Shown: positions 1 to 7,704 of the stretch, piece by piece
Numbering within the stretch: position 1 is the first letter of the stretch
How the letters are laid out: every line of letters begins with the position of its first letter
Origin: Opitutus sp.
Lineage (GTDB): Bacteria > Verrucomicrobiota > Verrucomicrobiia > Opitutales > Opitutaceae
Direction: 5' to 3'
DNA length: 64,000 nt
Assembly (NCBI GenBank): GCA_024998815.1
Contig: JACEUQ010000002.1
Span: 1,378,501-1,442,500 of the forward strand
Notes under the pieces: model-generated
Database searches by the model: none
The model's input: only the letters and a program-made list of their open reading frames with translations
Told to the model about the DNA's origin: nothing
Program-made: the position numbers and the translations under genes

Positions 1-653
1 GTTTTGGGATAGACGACGAAGGCGCACCTGCCGTTGGGAAGGGAGGTGGTGCCGTCGAGCAGGAAGTTGATGCCGTTCGCCGGACCGTTCGCCAAGACGA
101 ACGCTGCATCTACCACAGAACACTCCATACGGGTGGCGGTGGCTTGGCTTACGGTGGCAGCCCAGTTAGCCACGTTGGTGGGGTTGGTAGTTTGCCAAGT
201 GCCCGAGATGGAGTTCCACGTGAGGCGACCAGCGGTAGCTGGCCAAGCATTGTTGGTGCCAGGAGCGAATTTTGAGGTGAATACACTATCCAGCACGGCC
301 GGATTCATACTCAACAACATCTGATCCAAGCGGGCACCAGCATTAAAAGAGGCCGCATCGCCAGTCCTTGTTCTATCGGCGGCTGAAGAGAAGTCCGTAG
401 CAGCATAGCCGATATCGTTCGTGGTAGCCTCGGTCAGCGGCAAGGTGCCCCCGTTGCGGGCGGCGGCTTCGACAACGGCGGTACGGGCGGAGTTGATCTC
501 AGCCACGGCGGAGGTGACGCGGGCGCGGGACTGCGCCTTGGAAACGGCCGGGATCAAGATCGAGGTGAGGATACCAATGATGGCGAGGACAGTCAGGATC
601 TCGATTAGAGTGAAACCCTGAGTAGTATTAGTTTTTTTAACGTATTTTTTCAT
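1..653 (-). CDS. Type IV prepilin / type II pseudopilin-like protein (C-terminus beyond window)
   Basis: Reading down from the ATG at 653 gives a short basic leader ending in Gly, then FTLIEILTVLAIIGILTSIL. This is the class III prepilin signal: cleavage after Gly, methylated Phe +1, Glu +5, and a hydrophobic assembly helix. After maturation by a PilD-type peptidase the product should form or prime a periplasmic pseudopilus. An AGGAG ribosome site lies about 10 bases before the ATG. The protein is a close paralogue of the prepilin encoded just upstream (723-1613); they share the helix, an SKAQ segment, a GGTLPLTE segment and a late AFVVY/AYVVY strand. It is the last gene visible in the minus-strand operon and runs off the window, probably only a few dozen residues short of its end. 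The family assignment is firm; the substrate is unknown. Confidence 0.85.
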   Translation of the reverse strand, partial: MKKYVKKTNTTQGFTLIEILTVLAIIGILTSILIPAVSKAQSRARVTSAVAEINSARTAVVEAAARNGGTLPLTEATTNDIGYAATDFSSAADRTRTGDAASFNAGARLDQMLLSMNPAVLDSVFTSKFAPGTNNAWPATAGRLTWNSISGTWQTTNPTNVANWAATVSQATATRMECSVVDAAFVLANGPANGINFLLDGTTSLPNGRCAFVVYPK

Positions 654-722
654 GTTTTTTTTGCTCCTGTTTTGGAGAAATTGGAGAAATTGAATAAAGG
701 GAAAGACTGTGAGGCGGGGCGT

Positions 723-1613
723 TTAGAACTGCGCGAGGAACACGTAAACATCCACAACTCCGCCATTGGATGCACCATAGATCACCTTACCGCGACTCTG
801 CGCTGCGACGCCGCCCGGTGCCGTATCGTCCATCAAAAGATTCCCGTTTAGTTCGCGTGCCAGTGCATAGGCATCCCGTGTAGAGACTCTTTTGTAGACC
901 ACATAGGCGCAATTGAACGCTTCGGCAATAAAAGCACCGTTACCATCCAAGTCGAAATTGATGCCGTAGGAAGTGACGACATCGGAAAGGAGCGGGTTGG
1001 TGATGTCGAACAAAGTCCGTGAGACCATCCTAGCGCACTCGAGCCGGGATCTGTTGGATGAGTCGTCACCAGCATTTACCCCGACCACAGTGTATTGAGT
1101 TTGGTCAAGGACGGGCCCTCTTTTTTCGAAGCGCCGTAAATCGGGATTGTAGAAAAGTGCCGGCTGAATGAAGGGAGTCAGAGGGCGCCCCCCGCCAAAT
1201 TTGGTTGTCCAAAGACCGTCCATTAGGCTTGGTTTTAAACTAGTCAACACAAGATCGAGCGTAAGTAGCCTACTCGCGTTCTGGCCGACTTGTCGGTTAT
1301 GGGGGATAAGATCCTCCGGAGGTGGTTCAGTGTGACTAGCTGGAAAAAACTTGATTGTTCCTATGACATTGGGTGTGAACTGAAGGCCTTCTGTTAGCGG
1401 TAGCGTACCGCCGAGCTGAGTGGCCGCTTCGCTGACAATCAATGTGAGCGAACGAATTTCGGCCAACGTTGCCGTCAATCGAGTGCGCTCTTGTGCTTTC
1501 GACACTGCGGGGATGAGAATGGCGGTGAGAATGCCGATGATGGCGAGAACGGTGAGTATCTCGATGAGCGTAAAACCCCGCTGAAGGGGGCGGCGACGAA
1601 GTCGGGTGTGCAT
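723..1613 (-). CDS. Type IV prepilin / type II pseudopilin-like protein
   Basis: The 296-residue protein starts with a 13-residue basic leader ending in RG, followed by FTLIEILTVLAIIGILTAIL. This gives the prepilin peptidase site and the N-terminal transmembrane/assembly helix. The body (about residues 35-296) is longer than classical GspG/GspH pseudopilins and is typical of the large, variable prepilins of Verrucomicrobia. It lies 23 bases downstream of the GspE/PilB-like ATPase gene and 69 bases upstream of a paralogous prepilin, so all are probably co-transcribed. It is a substrate of the assembly ATPases encoded upstream. Whether it belongs to a pilus or a secretion pseudopilus cannot be decided here. 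Confidence 0.85.
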   Translation of the reverse strand: MHTRLRRRPLQRGFTLIEILTVLAIIGILTAILIPAVSKAQERTRLTATLAEIRSLTLIVSEAATQLGGTLPLTEGLQFTPNVIGTIKFFPASHTEPPPEDLIPHNRQVGQNASRLLTLDLVLTSLKPSLMDGLWTTKFGGGRPLTPFIQPALFYNPDLRRFEKRGPVLDQTQYTVVGVNAGDDSSNRSRLECARMVSRTLFDITNPLLSDVVTSYGINFDLDGNGAFIAEAFNCAYVVYKRVSTRDAYALARELNGNLLMDDTAPGGVAAQSRGKVIYGASNGGVVDVYVFLAQF

Positions 1614-1636
1614 GGTGAAGAGGGTGGAGGTGAAAG

Positions 1637-3394
1637 TTATTCGATACTGGAGGCGGAAAAGACTTCTTCGGGCGTGGTCCAGCCCATGGCGGCCTTAAAC
1701 ATGCCGTCCATGAGCAAGGTGCGGTCGCTCAGACGACCCGCCAAAAATGAATCGACAAAGGTACGCTCGGCCGCCGCGAGGTCGAATTCGTGTTTCTCCT
1801 CACTGATGCGCTTGCGCAGGACGGAGTCGGGCTTGCGCAATTCGAGAATGGCCATGCGCCCGCGAAACCCGGTCTGGTTGCAAGCGGCGCAGCCCGGGCC
1901 GGCTTCAAAAAACCCGAGCGGACCGCGGATGACCTTGGCCGCCTTGGCGCGCTCCAGCGTCTCGCCATGTTCTTCCATCAGCTCGTCCTGGCGAGAATGC
2001 GTTTGGCGACAATGAATGCACACCCGACGTACCAGACGTTGCCCCAGTAGGAGTTGGATGGAGGCCGCCACCATGGCCGGCTCCACCGCCAGATCGATCA
2101 AGCGGATGATGCCGCCCAAGCCGGTGTTGGCGTGGGTGGTGGTGAGCAGGAGGTGGCCGGTGTTGGAAAGGGAAAGGCCCGACTTGGCCGTCTCGGGATC
2201 GCGCATTTCACCCAGAATGACGACGTTGGGGTTGTGGCGCATGAGCGCACGCAGCACTTCGGCAAAGCCCATGTCCGGGGAGATGTTGGCCTGGATCTGG
2301 GTGACGCCGCGCAGGCGGTACTCGACGGGATCCTCGATGGTGATCACCCGCTTGTTATGGATGTCGATGTACTGCACCGCCGCCGCCAAGGTGGTGCTCT
2401 TGCCGTGACCGGTGGGTCCGCAATTGATGATCAGGCCGTCGGCCTTGCGCACCGCTGCGCGGTAGAGCTCGACGTGGTCGGGCAACATGCCCAGCGAGGC
2501 GAGGTCGCCCACCTGCGCGTCTTGATCGAGAAAGCGCACCACCACCGATTCCCCATGCAGGGTCGGGATGAAGCTGTAGCGCAGGCCCATGCGCTTGGAG
2601 CCGTAGCGGCGCACGGCGCTGCCATCCTGCGGGCGGGTGCGGATGGCCACATCGATGCCGCCGAGGCGGTCTTTGAGCAGCGTGCGGCCGTCCTCGGCGC
2701 GGTTGGCGGACAACTTAAGCGCGGTGACGAGGCGGTCGCGGAACTCGCCGGCGACCGTGCGGCGAGCGACCAGTTTGCCGTCGATGCGGAACTTGATCTG
2801 CACGGTGTGCTCCTCGGGAACGACGTGCAAGTCAGAGGCACCCGGGGTAAGCGACATCTCCTTGAATTGCGCTTCGACAAAACTGGCCCACTCGTTCTCC
2901 GATTCAAGGCGGATGGTGGGGGCATCGAGCGCGTCCAAAACCGCGAGGATGTCGCTGCGCGGAGCGATCACGAAGCGGTGCGGGTGCTGCGTCAGCGCCT
3001 GGGTGACCTGGGCGAACTGGGACACCTCGGGGTCATAACACAGAATCACGACTTTTCCCGCCTCGCGGCGCACGGGCAGCACGCCACGCTGGCGGCACAA
3101 GGCACGGGAAAGGACCCGGGCGACATCGGCCTGCACGAGATAATCCTCGCTCGCCGCTAGAGGTAAGCCGTGAGCCTTGGAAAGCCAATCGGCGATTTCG
3201 CGTTCGGTGGCGAAGCCGTGCTCGATAAACATCTCGGACAAGGCGCGGCTGCCCTCTCGGCTGCGGTATTCTTCTAGCAGGTTGTCCACCTGTGCATTGG
3301 TCAGGCCGCGATCCCGCAGGCTCTTGCACAAGCAACGCCCGGCGTGGGTGAGCAGGTTTTCGGAGGAAGATGAGGCTGAAGTCTGAGGCATCAT
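1637..3394 (-). CDS. GspE/PilB-family assembly ATPase
   Basis: This 585-residue cytoplasmic hexameric ATPase powers pilin or pseudopilin polymerisation. An N-terminal GspE-type (MshEN) domain covers about residues 15-150 and the catalytic domain about 165-560. Visible motifs are Walker A GPTGHGKST at about 326-334, Asp box IEDPVEY near 353, Walker B VVILGEMRD near 391, His box TTTHAN near 418, and the zinc-binding tetracysteine C459/C462 and C502/C505 that marks the extension (PilB/GspE) class. The ATG overlaps the stop of the secretin gene (ATGA), so the two are translationally coupled. A two-Met start (3394 or 3391) makes little difference. Known family role: assembly ATPase; the partner platform protein PilC/GspF is not in this window. 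Confidence 0.92.
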   Translation of the reverse strand: MMPQTSASSSSENLLTHAGRCLCKSLRDRGLTNAQVDNLLEEYRSREGSRALSEMFIEHGFATEREIADWLSKAHGLPLAASEDYLVQADVARVLSRALCRQRGVLPVRREAGKVVILCYDPEVSQFAQVTQALTQHPHRFVIAPRSDILAVLDALDAPTIRLESENEWASFVEAQFKEMSLTPGASDLHVVPEEHTVQIKFRIDGKLVARRTVAGEFRDRLVTALKLSANRAEDGRTLLKDRLGGIDVAIRTRPQDGSAVRRYGSKRMGLRYSFIPTLHGESVVVRFLDQDAQVGDLASLGMLPDHVELYRAAVRKADGLIINCGPTGHGKSTTLAAAVQYIDIHNKRVITIEDPVEYRLRGVTQIQANISPDMGFAEVLRALMRHNPNVVILGEMRDPETAKSGLSLSNTGHLLLTTTHANTGLGGIIRLIDLAVEPAMVAASIQLLLGQRLVRRVCIHCRQTHSRQDELMEEHGETLERAKAAKVIRGPLGFFEAGPGCAACNQTGFRGRMAILELRKPDSVLRKRISEEKHEFDLAAAERTFVDSFLAGRLSDRTLLMDGMFKAAMGWTTPEEVFSASSIE

Positions 3395-5070
3395 GGTTCG
3401 ATATACTGGAGGTTATTGGGAGCGGGTGGTGCTGCGACCGGATCGGCGATCACATCCGACTTGCCGCCGGTGCCTGTACTGATCGGTTCATTCATGAGCT
3501 GTCGCATGCGCGGCGAAATGCTGTCGCCGGGGCCGGGCAACACGACGTTGCGCGGGCTGCTCGGGCGAAGATCCTGCGCCTCCACGGTGACCAGAATGAC
3601 AAACTCACTGCGCTCGGAAATCGTGGCGTCCGTGCGGAAGAGCCTGCCAACATATGGGATGGAAGAAAGACCGGGTATACCGCGCATCTTGGACCCCTTG
3701 GTGTCGGAGATGTAGCCGCCCAAAACGGCGGTTTCCCCGTTGCGCAACACCACGGTGGAACGCTGGCGGCGCACCCCCACGTTCGCAGCGGTGGAAAAAC
3801 CGTCGGGAGACTGCACTAGCCCCTTAAAATCGGTGAGTGACGGCGCGATGTTGAGCGTAGTCACCAAGTTGTCGTCGATCTGGGGGGTCATTTCCAAGAT
3901 CGCACCAAAGGAGATATTGGTCTGCTGGTAAGTGCTTGAGCTGGTGGAGGAGCCCGAGGTGTTGCCGCCTGCGACGTTGCTGATAGTTGTCTCGGACGTG
4001 CGCGTGAAAAACGGCCGGTCATCGGAGACTTGAACCAACGTGGTCTGGTTGTTAAGCGACCAACCGATGGTGCGGTTTTCGACGGTGACGTTGCCCTGTT
4101 CCTTCAAGGCTGAAATCAGCGCCGATACTTTTCCCGAGGAAACGACTGCGCGCACGGTATCGCCCGGGAGTTGGGCCGGGCCGACTGATCCCGTAAAATT
4201 GGTGTCTGAGCCAAAACCGGAGAAACCGGCATCGCCTCGGAAAGGCTGGCCGATCTTCGGGGAATTGTTCCCTGAACCAATAGAGAAAGCGGTGACATCC
4301 CAATTCACGCCCTGTTTGTTCGAATCATTGAGGTCAACGCGCAACAGTCGCACTGTTATGGTGGCACTGCGGCGCACCCGCTTCATCACGGAATTGAGAT
4401 AAGTTTCGATCTGGGCATGCGTCTCCGGGGTGGCGCGCACTTGAAGGACGCCTGCGAACTTGTTGACCACCACTATTTCGTCGGCCTTGATCAGTGCACG
4501 AGCATCCGTCTCAAAACGGGTCCAAAAATCGGTTTCCGTGCTTGATGACAGGGAAACGCTTGAACTGCCGGTGCCTCCGCCCGAGCTGGAGCCCGAGGAA
4601 CCGGAAGAACCGGAAGAATCGGAAGAGCTGCCACCGCCACTGCTGGTACCACTCGAAACCGAGACACTGGCCGAGGAGGAGACCGTTTGCTGCAGCTGGA
4701 TATAATCAACCGAGTAAATCCGGGTGATAAAGCGCCGGACGATAACGAACGTGTAATCAGCGCTGCCTTCGATGCTGTAATGCCAGCCATTCGAGCGGCA
4801 CAGCGTATCGAGTACCCCACGCAAGGTGGTATCGTAGGTACGCACCGTGACCGAGCCCTGCACTTCGGCGTCCAAGACGATGGGAATGCGGTAGGTGCGC
4901 GAGAGGGTGTCGATCACCCCGGCGATAGGCTGAGCGTTGGAGACCACAAACTGGGTCACGGGTGCTTCGAGTGCCGTTTCCACTCTTTCGCGGGTTTGCG
5001 CAAACGACAGAGAAGTCGCGGCGAGAGCGAAGGTGACCAACAACCCGCGTTTTAAACAATTAAAGCGCAT
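3391..5070 (-). CDS. Secretin (GspD/PilQ-like outer-membrane channel)
   Basis: The protein has 559 residues. A signal peptide covers about residues 1-24 (hydrophobic core LLVTFALAATSLSFA). Residues 40-125 form short secretin N-domains with a STN-like VLDAEVQGSVTV stretch. A striking Ser/Gly linker spans about 131-178, another N-domain spans 185-240, and the secretin core spans about 300-520 with the signature IPGLSSIPYVGRLFR. The product should be a multimeric outer-membrane gate for the pseudopilus encoded with it. It overlaps the upstream PilT-like gene by 11 bases and the downstream GspE/PilB gene by 4. It is shorter than GspD (about 650-700 residues) and has few N-domains. PilQ-specific AMIN domains are not evident. 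Confidence 0.9.
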   Translation of the reverse strand: MRFNCLKRGLLVTFALAATSLSFAQTRERVETALEAPVTQFVVSNAQPIAGVIDTLSRTYRIPIVLDAEVQGSVTVRTYDTTLRGVLDTLCRSNGWHYSIEGSADYTFVIVRRFITRIYSVDYIQLQQTVSSSASVSVSSGTSSGGGSSSDSSGSSGSSGSSSGGGTGSSSVSLSSSTETDFWTRFETDARALIKADEIVVVNKFAGVLQVRATPETHAQIETYLNSVMKRVRRSATITVRLLRVDLNDSNKQGVNWDVTAFSIGSGNNSPKIGQPFRGDAGFSGFGSDTNFTGSVGPAQLPGDTVRAVVSSGKVSALISALKEQGNVTVENRTIGWSLNNQTTLVQVSDDRPFFTRTSETTISNVAGGNTSGSSTSSSTYQQTNISFGAILEMTPQIDDNLVTTLNIAPSLTDFKGLVQSPDGFSTAANVGVRRQRSTVVLRNGETAVLGGYISDTKGSKMRGIPGLSSIPYVGRLFRTDATISERSEFVILVTVEAQDLRPSSPRNVVLPGPGDSISPRMRQLMNEPISTGTGGKSDVIADPVAAPPAPNNLQYIEP

Positions 5071-6220
5071 ATTTTTTCTTTAGCTCGGCTTCTTCCCGTG
5101 TGTTCACCAAGTTCTTGGTCACCAGAACTCTAAGAGTTTCCTGGGGAACGGGAACGAATTTGAGAACTTCGGAAGGTGTGTAATCGCGCACGGCCACCAA
5201 GGCCGCCAAATGATCGTCAAACGACTGCATGCCGATGGAGCGACCCAGGCCCATCGCACTGGAAATTTGCACATAATCCTCCTGCCGTATCAGGTTGGCT
5301 ATCGCAGTATTGCAGATAAGGAGTTCATAATTGCCCCTCAGCTTGCCGGAGCGCGTCGGAATGAGGCGCTGGGAGACGACCGCGATGAGCTGGGACGCTA
5401 CTTTGGATTTCCAAAAAGCACTGTCGCCCATGTCGTTGGCCGAGACCAAGCGGCTGATGGCGGTGGCTGCGTCTCCGGTGTGCAACGTGGCGAGAACCAG
5501 GTGCCCGGTTTCCGCAACCTCGACCGCCATAGAGATAGAGGCTTTGTCGCGAAGCTCCCCAAACATCACCACATCTGGATCCTCACGCATGGCCGATTTC
5601 GCCGAATCCACAAAATCGCTCACGTGGGACGAGGCCAGATCGCCCACGTCGTGCTGCTGCACCAAGGCCTGGCGGTTATTAAAGATCACCTCAATGGGTG
5701 CCTCGTAGGTGACGATTTTTATCGGCTGGGTCTGGTTCAGCAGTTCAATCAATGCGGCCAACGTGGTGGATTTACCCGAACCGGTCTGACCCGTGACCAA
5801 AATAATCCCTGAGCCACGAGTGGTAACGAGATCCACCAGGGCGGCCGGCAATTGCAGCTGATCGACGGTCGCGGCGGTCTCCGCAATCAAGCGTAAATTA
5901 AAACTAAAACCAGTCTCGCAGCGTTTGGCATGGACGCGGAAACGGCGCGGCACCGGCATGGAGTCTAATTGAAAAGAAATCGTGCGATCGTCAGCACTTC
6001 GGGACCGGTCGCGCAACGGCACGCTACTCGCCTTTTCGAGACAAAGCGCTTGCCAGGCAGCCAAGACTTCCTGCTCCGACCAAAGCTCGCTCTCCGACCA
6101 CACCACGCTCCCAAACACCCGCCAACACAGACGGCTACCGGCCGTGAAATGCCAGTCCGAGGCCTCCATTTGCAGGCCTTTCAGCAAGCAGTCTATAAGT
6201 CGTGGAGACATAGCACACAC
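5060..6220 (-). CDS. PilT-family (twitching/retraction-type) ATPase
   Basis: The 386-residue protein has the PilT domain order: a small N-terminal PAS-like domain (about 5-120) and a RecA-like core (about 125-350). The core shows Walker A GQTGSGKST at about 144-152, an Asp box TYEAPIE, Walker B VVMFGELRD, and a His box ATLHTGDAATAISR. The tetracysteine zinc motif of PilB/GspE is absent, as expected for PilT/PilU. Known family role: pilus retraction or depolymerisation. It is the first gene of the minus-strand operon PilT-secretin-GspE-prepilin-prepilin, so both antagonistic motors are made together. The region before it (6221-6363) should hold the promoter. An internal ATG three codons in is an alternative start. 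Confidence 0.88.
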   Translation of the reverse strand: MCAMSPRLIDCLLKGLQMEASDWHFTAGSRLCWRVFGSVVWSESELWSEQEVLAAWQALCLEKASSVPLRDRSRSADDRTISFQLDSMPVPRRFRVHAKRCETGFSFNLRLIAETAATVDQLQLPAALVDLVTTRGSGIILVTGQTGSGKSTTLAALIELLNQTQPIKIVTYEAPIEVIFNNRQALVQQHDVGDLASSHVSDFVDSAKSAMREDPDVVMFGELRDKASISMAVEVAETGHLVLATLHTGDAATAISRLVSANDMGDSAFWKSKVASQLIAVVSQRLIPTRSGKLRGNYELLICNTAIANLIRQEDYVQISSAMGLGRSIGMQSFDDHLAALVAVRDYTPSEVLKFVPVPQETLRVLVTKNLVNTREEAELKKKYAL

Positions 6221-6270
6221 GAGCGGGATTTACGGCGTGGTTTACCCGACCAAGCGCCCCAGGCAGAAGT

Positions 6271-6320
6271 CTTCAGGAAACCAGCCAAGCCTGGGAAGAG
6301 GCTTAGCTGATTTCCCGAAG
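6271..6320. repeat. 50-bp imperfect palindrome upstream of the PilT-like operon
   Basis: The arm CTTCaGGAAAcCAGCcAAGCC pairs with GGCTTaGCTGaTTTCCcGAAG, with a mismatch about every five bases and an 8-base loop. It lies 51 bases before the PilT-like start codon on the minus strand. It could be a regulatory hairpin or a dispersed REP-like repeat. No second copy was noticed in the window. The rest of 6221-6520 has no supportable gene. Confidence 0.55.
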
Positions 6321-6520
6321 TAGTCGGCGTAAAATGAGGGGGGCTCATGAGGAGATGTGAAAGTTGAACCTCGCTTCGGCTTGCGACTACGGAAATGAGG
6401 GACAGGGACTTAAAAATTTTATGTTGGTGGTCGACATGAGGAGGGTAGGTGTTCACCCCATTGCCTTCGTTTTAAAAACCAACCAATGGTTTTTGTTACC
6501 CAGTACCAAGCTGTTTTATT

Positions 6521-6573
6521 GCAACATGACCAAATTGTGTTGCATGCAGAGGTGTTTAATTTTTCGATGTTGC
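6521..6573 (+). promoter_or_regulatory. Putative operator: GCAACA-N11-TGTTGC plus a third TGTTGC half-site
   Basis: An inverted repeat GCAACA (6521-6526) / TGTTGC (6538-6543) lies just before the regulator gene. A third TGTTGC (6568-6573) touches its ATG. The same GCAACA/TGTTGC pair, with a 9-base spacer, occurs before the paralogous regulator at 26231. This suggests autoregulation; it is an inference from position and symmetry only. Confidence 0.45.
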
Positions 6574-7668
6574 ATGAAGAAAACACTGTCGAAGTCGGCC
6601 TCCTCGAATACCCCTTCGGAAGTGGATGAGACGACCCTGCTCGATGAGATTATAGCTCTTAAACGCCAACTTCCGGGTGCAACGGCACTTCCATCGACCC
6701 GTGCGCTGGGCCTTAAATTTGGATGCGCCAGCACGACCATATTTCGCACCTTGATGAGGCTCGTCGCGGAGGGCGTTCTGTGGCAACATCCGGTCAACGG
6801 ACGGTTTTATCCGATCTCGGCGCGGGCCTCATTGGAACGTCCTAAGCCGTTGGCGTGTCTTATCCGGCGAGTGGAGTTGCGTAGTGCGCTGTATCGTGAA
6901 TTTCTGGAGGGAATCAGCACGGGTTGTGGCAAAGAACGCCGCACAATGTTGCTCTGGCACGACGAGTTACTGGTCAACCATCCTGATCTGAACTCGCCGC
7001 CGTCGTTTGCACTTCCCCCTGAGCAAAAGGCGATTTTAAAGCACTTTCTTAACCATCATGGCGAATCCTCGGGTGGGTATATTTTGGATCACATCTGGGA
7101 CGATGAAGCGCTCAGGCAGGTATCGCGCAAACTGCAGCCGGCGGTGTTGCTCTATCGCCGGGCACCGGCCGACCTGCACATAAGAAATGTGTATGCCGAT
7201 TTCCCTGCTGCCGCCATGCTGGCGATCACCCACTTGCTGGGAAAGGGGTTTAACCAAATCATTCCCGTGCAGCCGTTTGGAGGCGACCCAGCCGTAGAGG
7301 AGTTTCTCACGCAATTGGAGTCCATCGTCGATTTGCTGGGTTGCAGGGATAAGCTTACGCCCCGAGTTCCTGCAGACATGGGTGTGATCAGTAAAAGTCT
7401 CAAACGGAACACCCGTGCGGCCCTCATCGTGCCGGAGGATCACGTGGCGGTCCGGCTATGCGCGGAAATACGGGCAGAAGGTTGGAACCTTCCGGCCGAC
7501 GCGGGCGTTCTCTGCGTGATGGGCACTTCGGTAAGCGACAACACCGGAATCAGCCGACTTCGCTTCGATTTCCGAGAGATGGGTGCCAAGGCGGTAGCAT
7601 TACTTCGTCAAGGAACACCGCAGAGCATCTCGATGACCGGTATTTTGGAACCAGGCAACACCACCTGA
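6574..7668 (+). CDS. GntR-type HTH regulator with LacI-like (periplasmic-binding-like) sensor domain
   Basis: From the ATG at 6574 the protein has 364 residues. An N-terminal winged helix of GntR type spans about residues 15-85 (LPSTRALGLKFGCASTTIFR recognition region, then GVLWQHPVNGRFYP wing). A LacI/RbsB-like effector domain covers about 95-355. It is clearly paralogous to the regulator at 26231-27283 (shared EG..WQHP.NGRFYP). Proteins of this build control sugar-utilisation genes in Verrucomicrobia; the ligand cannot be read from sequence. The upstream in-frame extension to 6364 is Cys-rich and crosses operator-like repeats, so the later start is preferred, although no good ribosome site precedes it. 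Its downstream neighbour is now an IS1380-type element, so any target genes that followed may have been displaced. Confidence 0.75.
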   Translation: MKKTLSKSASSNTPSEVDETTLLDEIIALKRQLPGATALPSTRALGLKFGCASTTIFRTLMRLVAEGVLWQHPVNGRFYPISARASLERPKPLACLIRRVELRSALYREFLEGISTGCGKERRTMLLWHDELLVNHPDLNSPPSFALPPEQKAILKHFLNHHGESSGGYILDHIWDDEALRQVSRKLQPAVLLYRRAPADLHIRNVYADFPAAAMLAITHLLGKGFNQIIPVQPFGGDPAVEEFLTQLESIVDLLGCRDKLTPRVPADMGVISKSLKRNTRAALIVPEDHVAVRLCAEIRAEGWNLPADAGVLCVMGTSVSDNTGISRLRFDFREMGAKAVALLRQGTPQSISMTGILEPGNTT

Positions 7669-7704
7669 TCGGACGCAGTAAAGGGGAAGCAAAAGTTGTC
7701 TAAG

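Noticed and set aside
2054-3160. 368-codon plus-strand open frame opposite the GspE/PilB-like ATPase gene
   Set aside because: It is the antisense of a clear gene in GC-rich DNA; the translation is His/Gly/Asp-rich without any domain.
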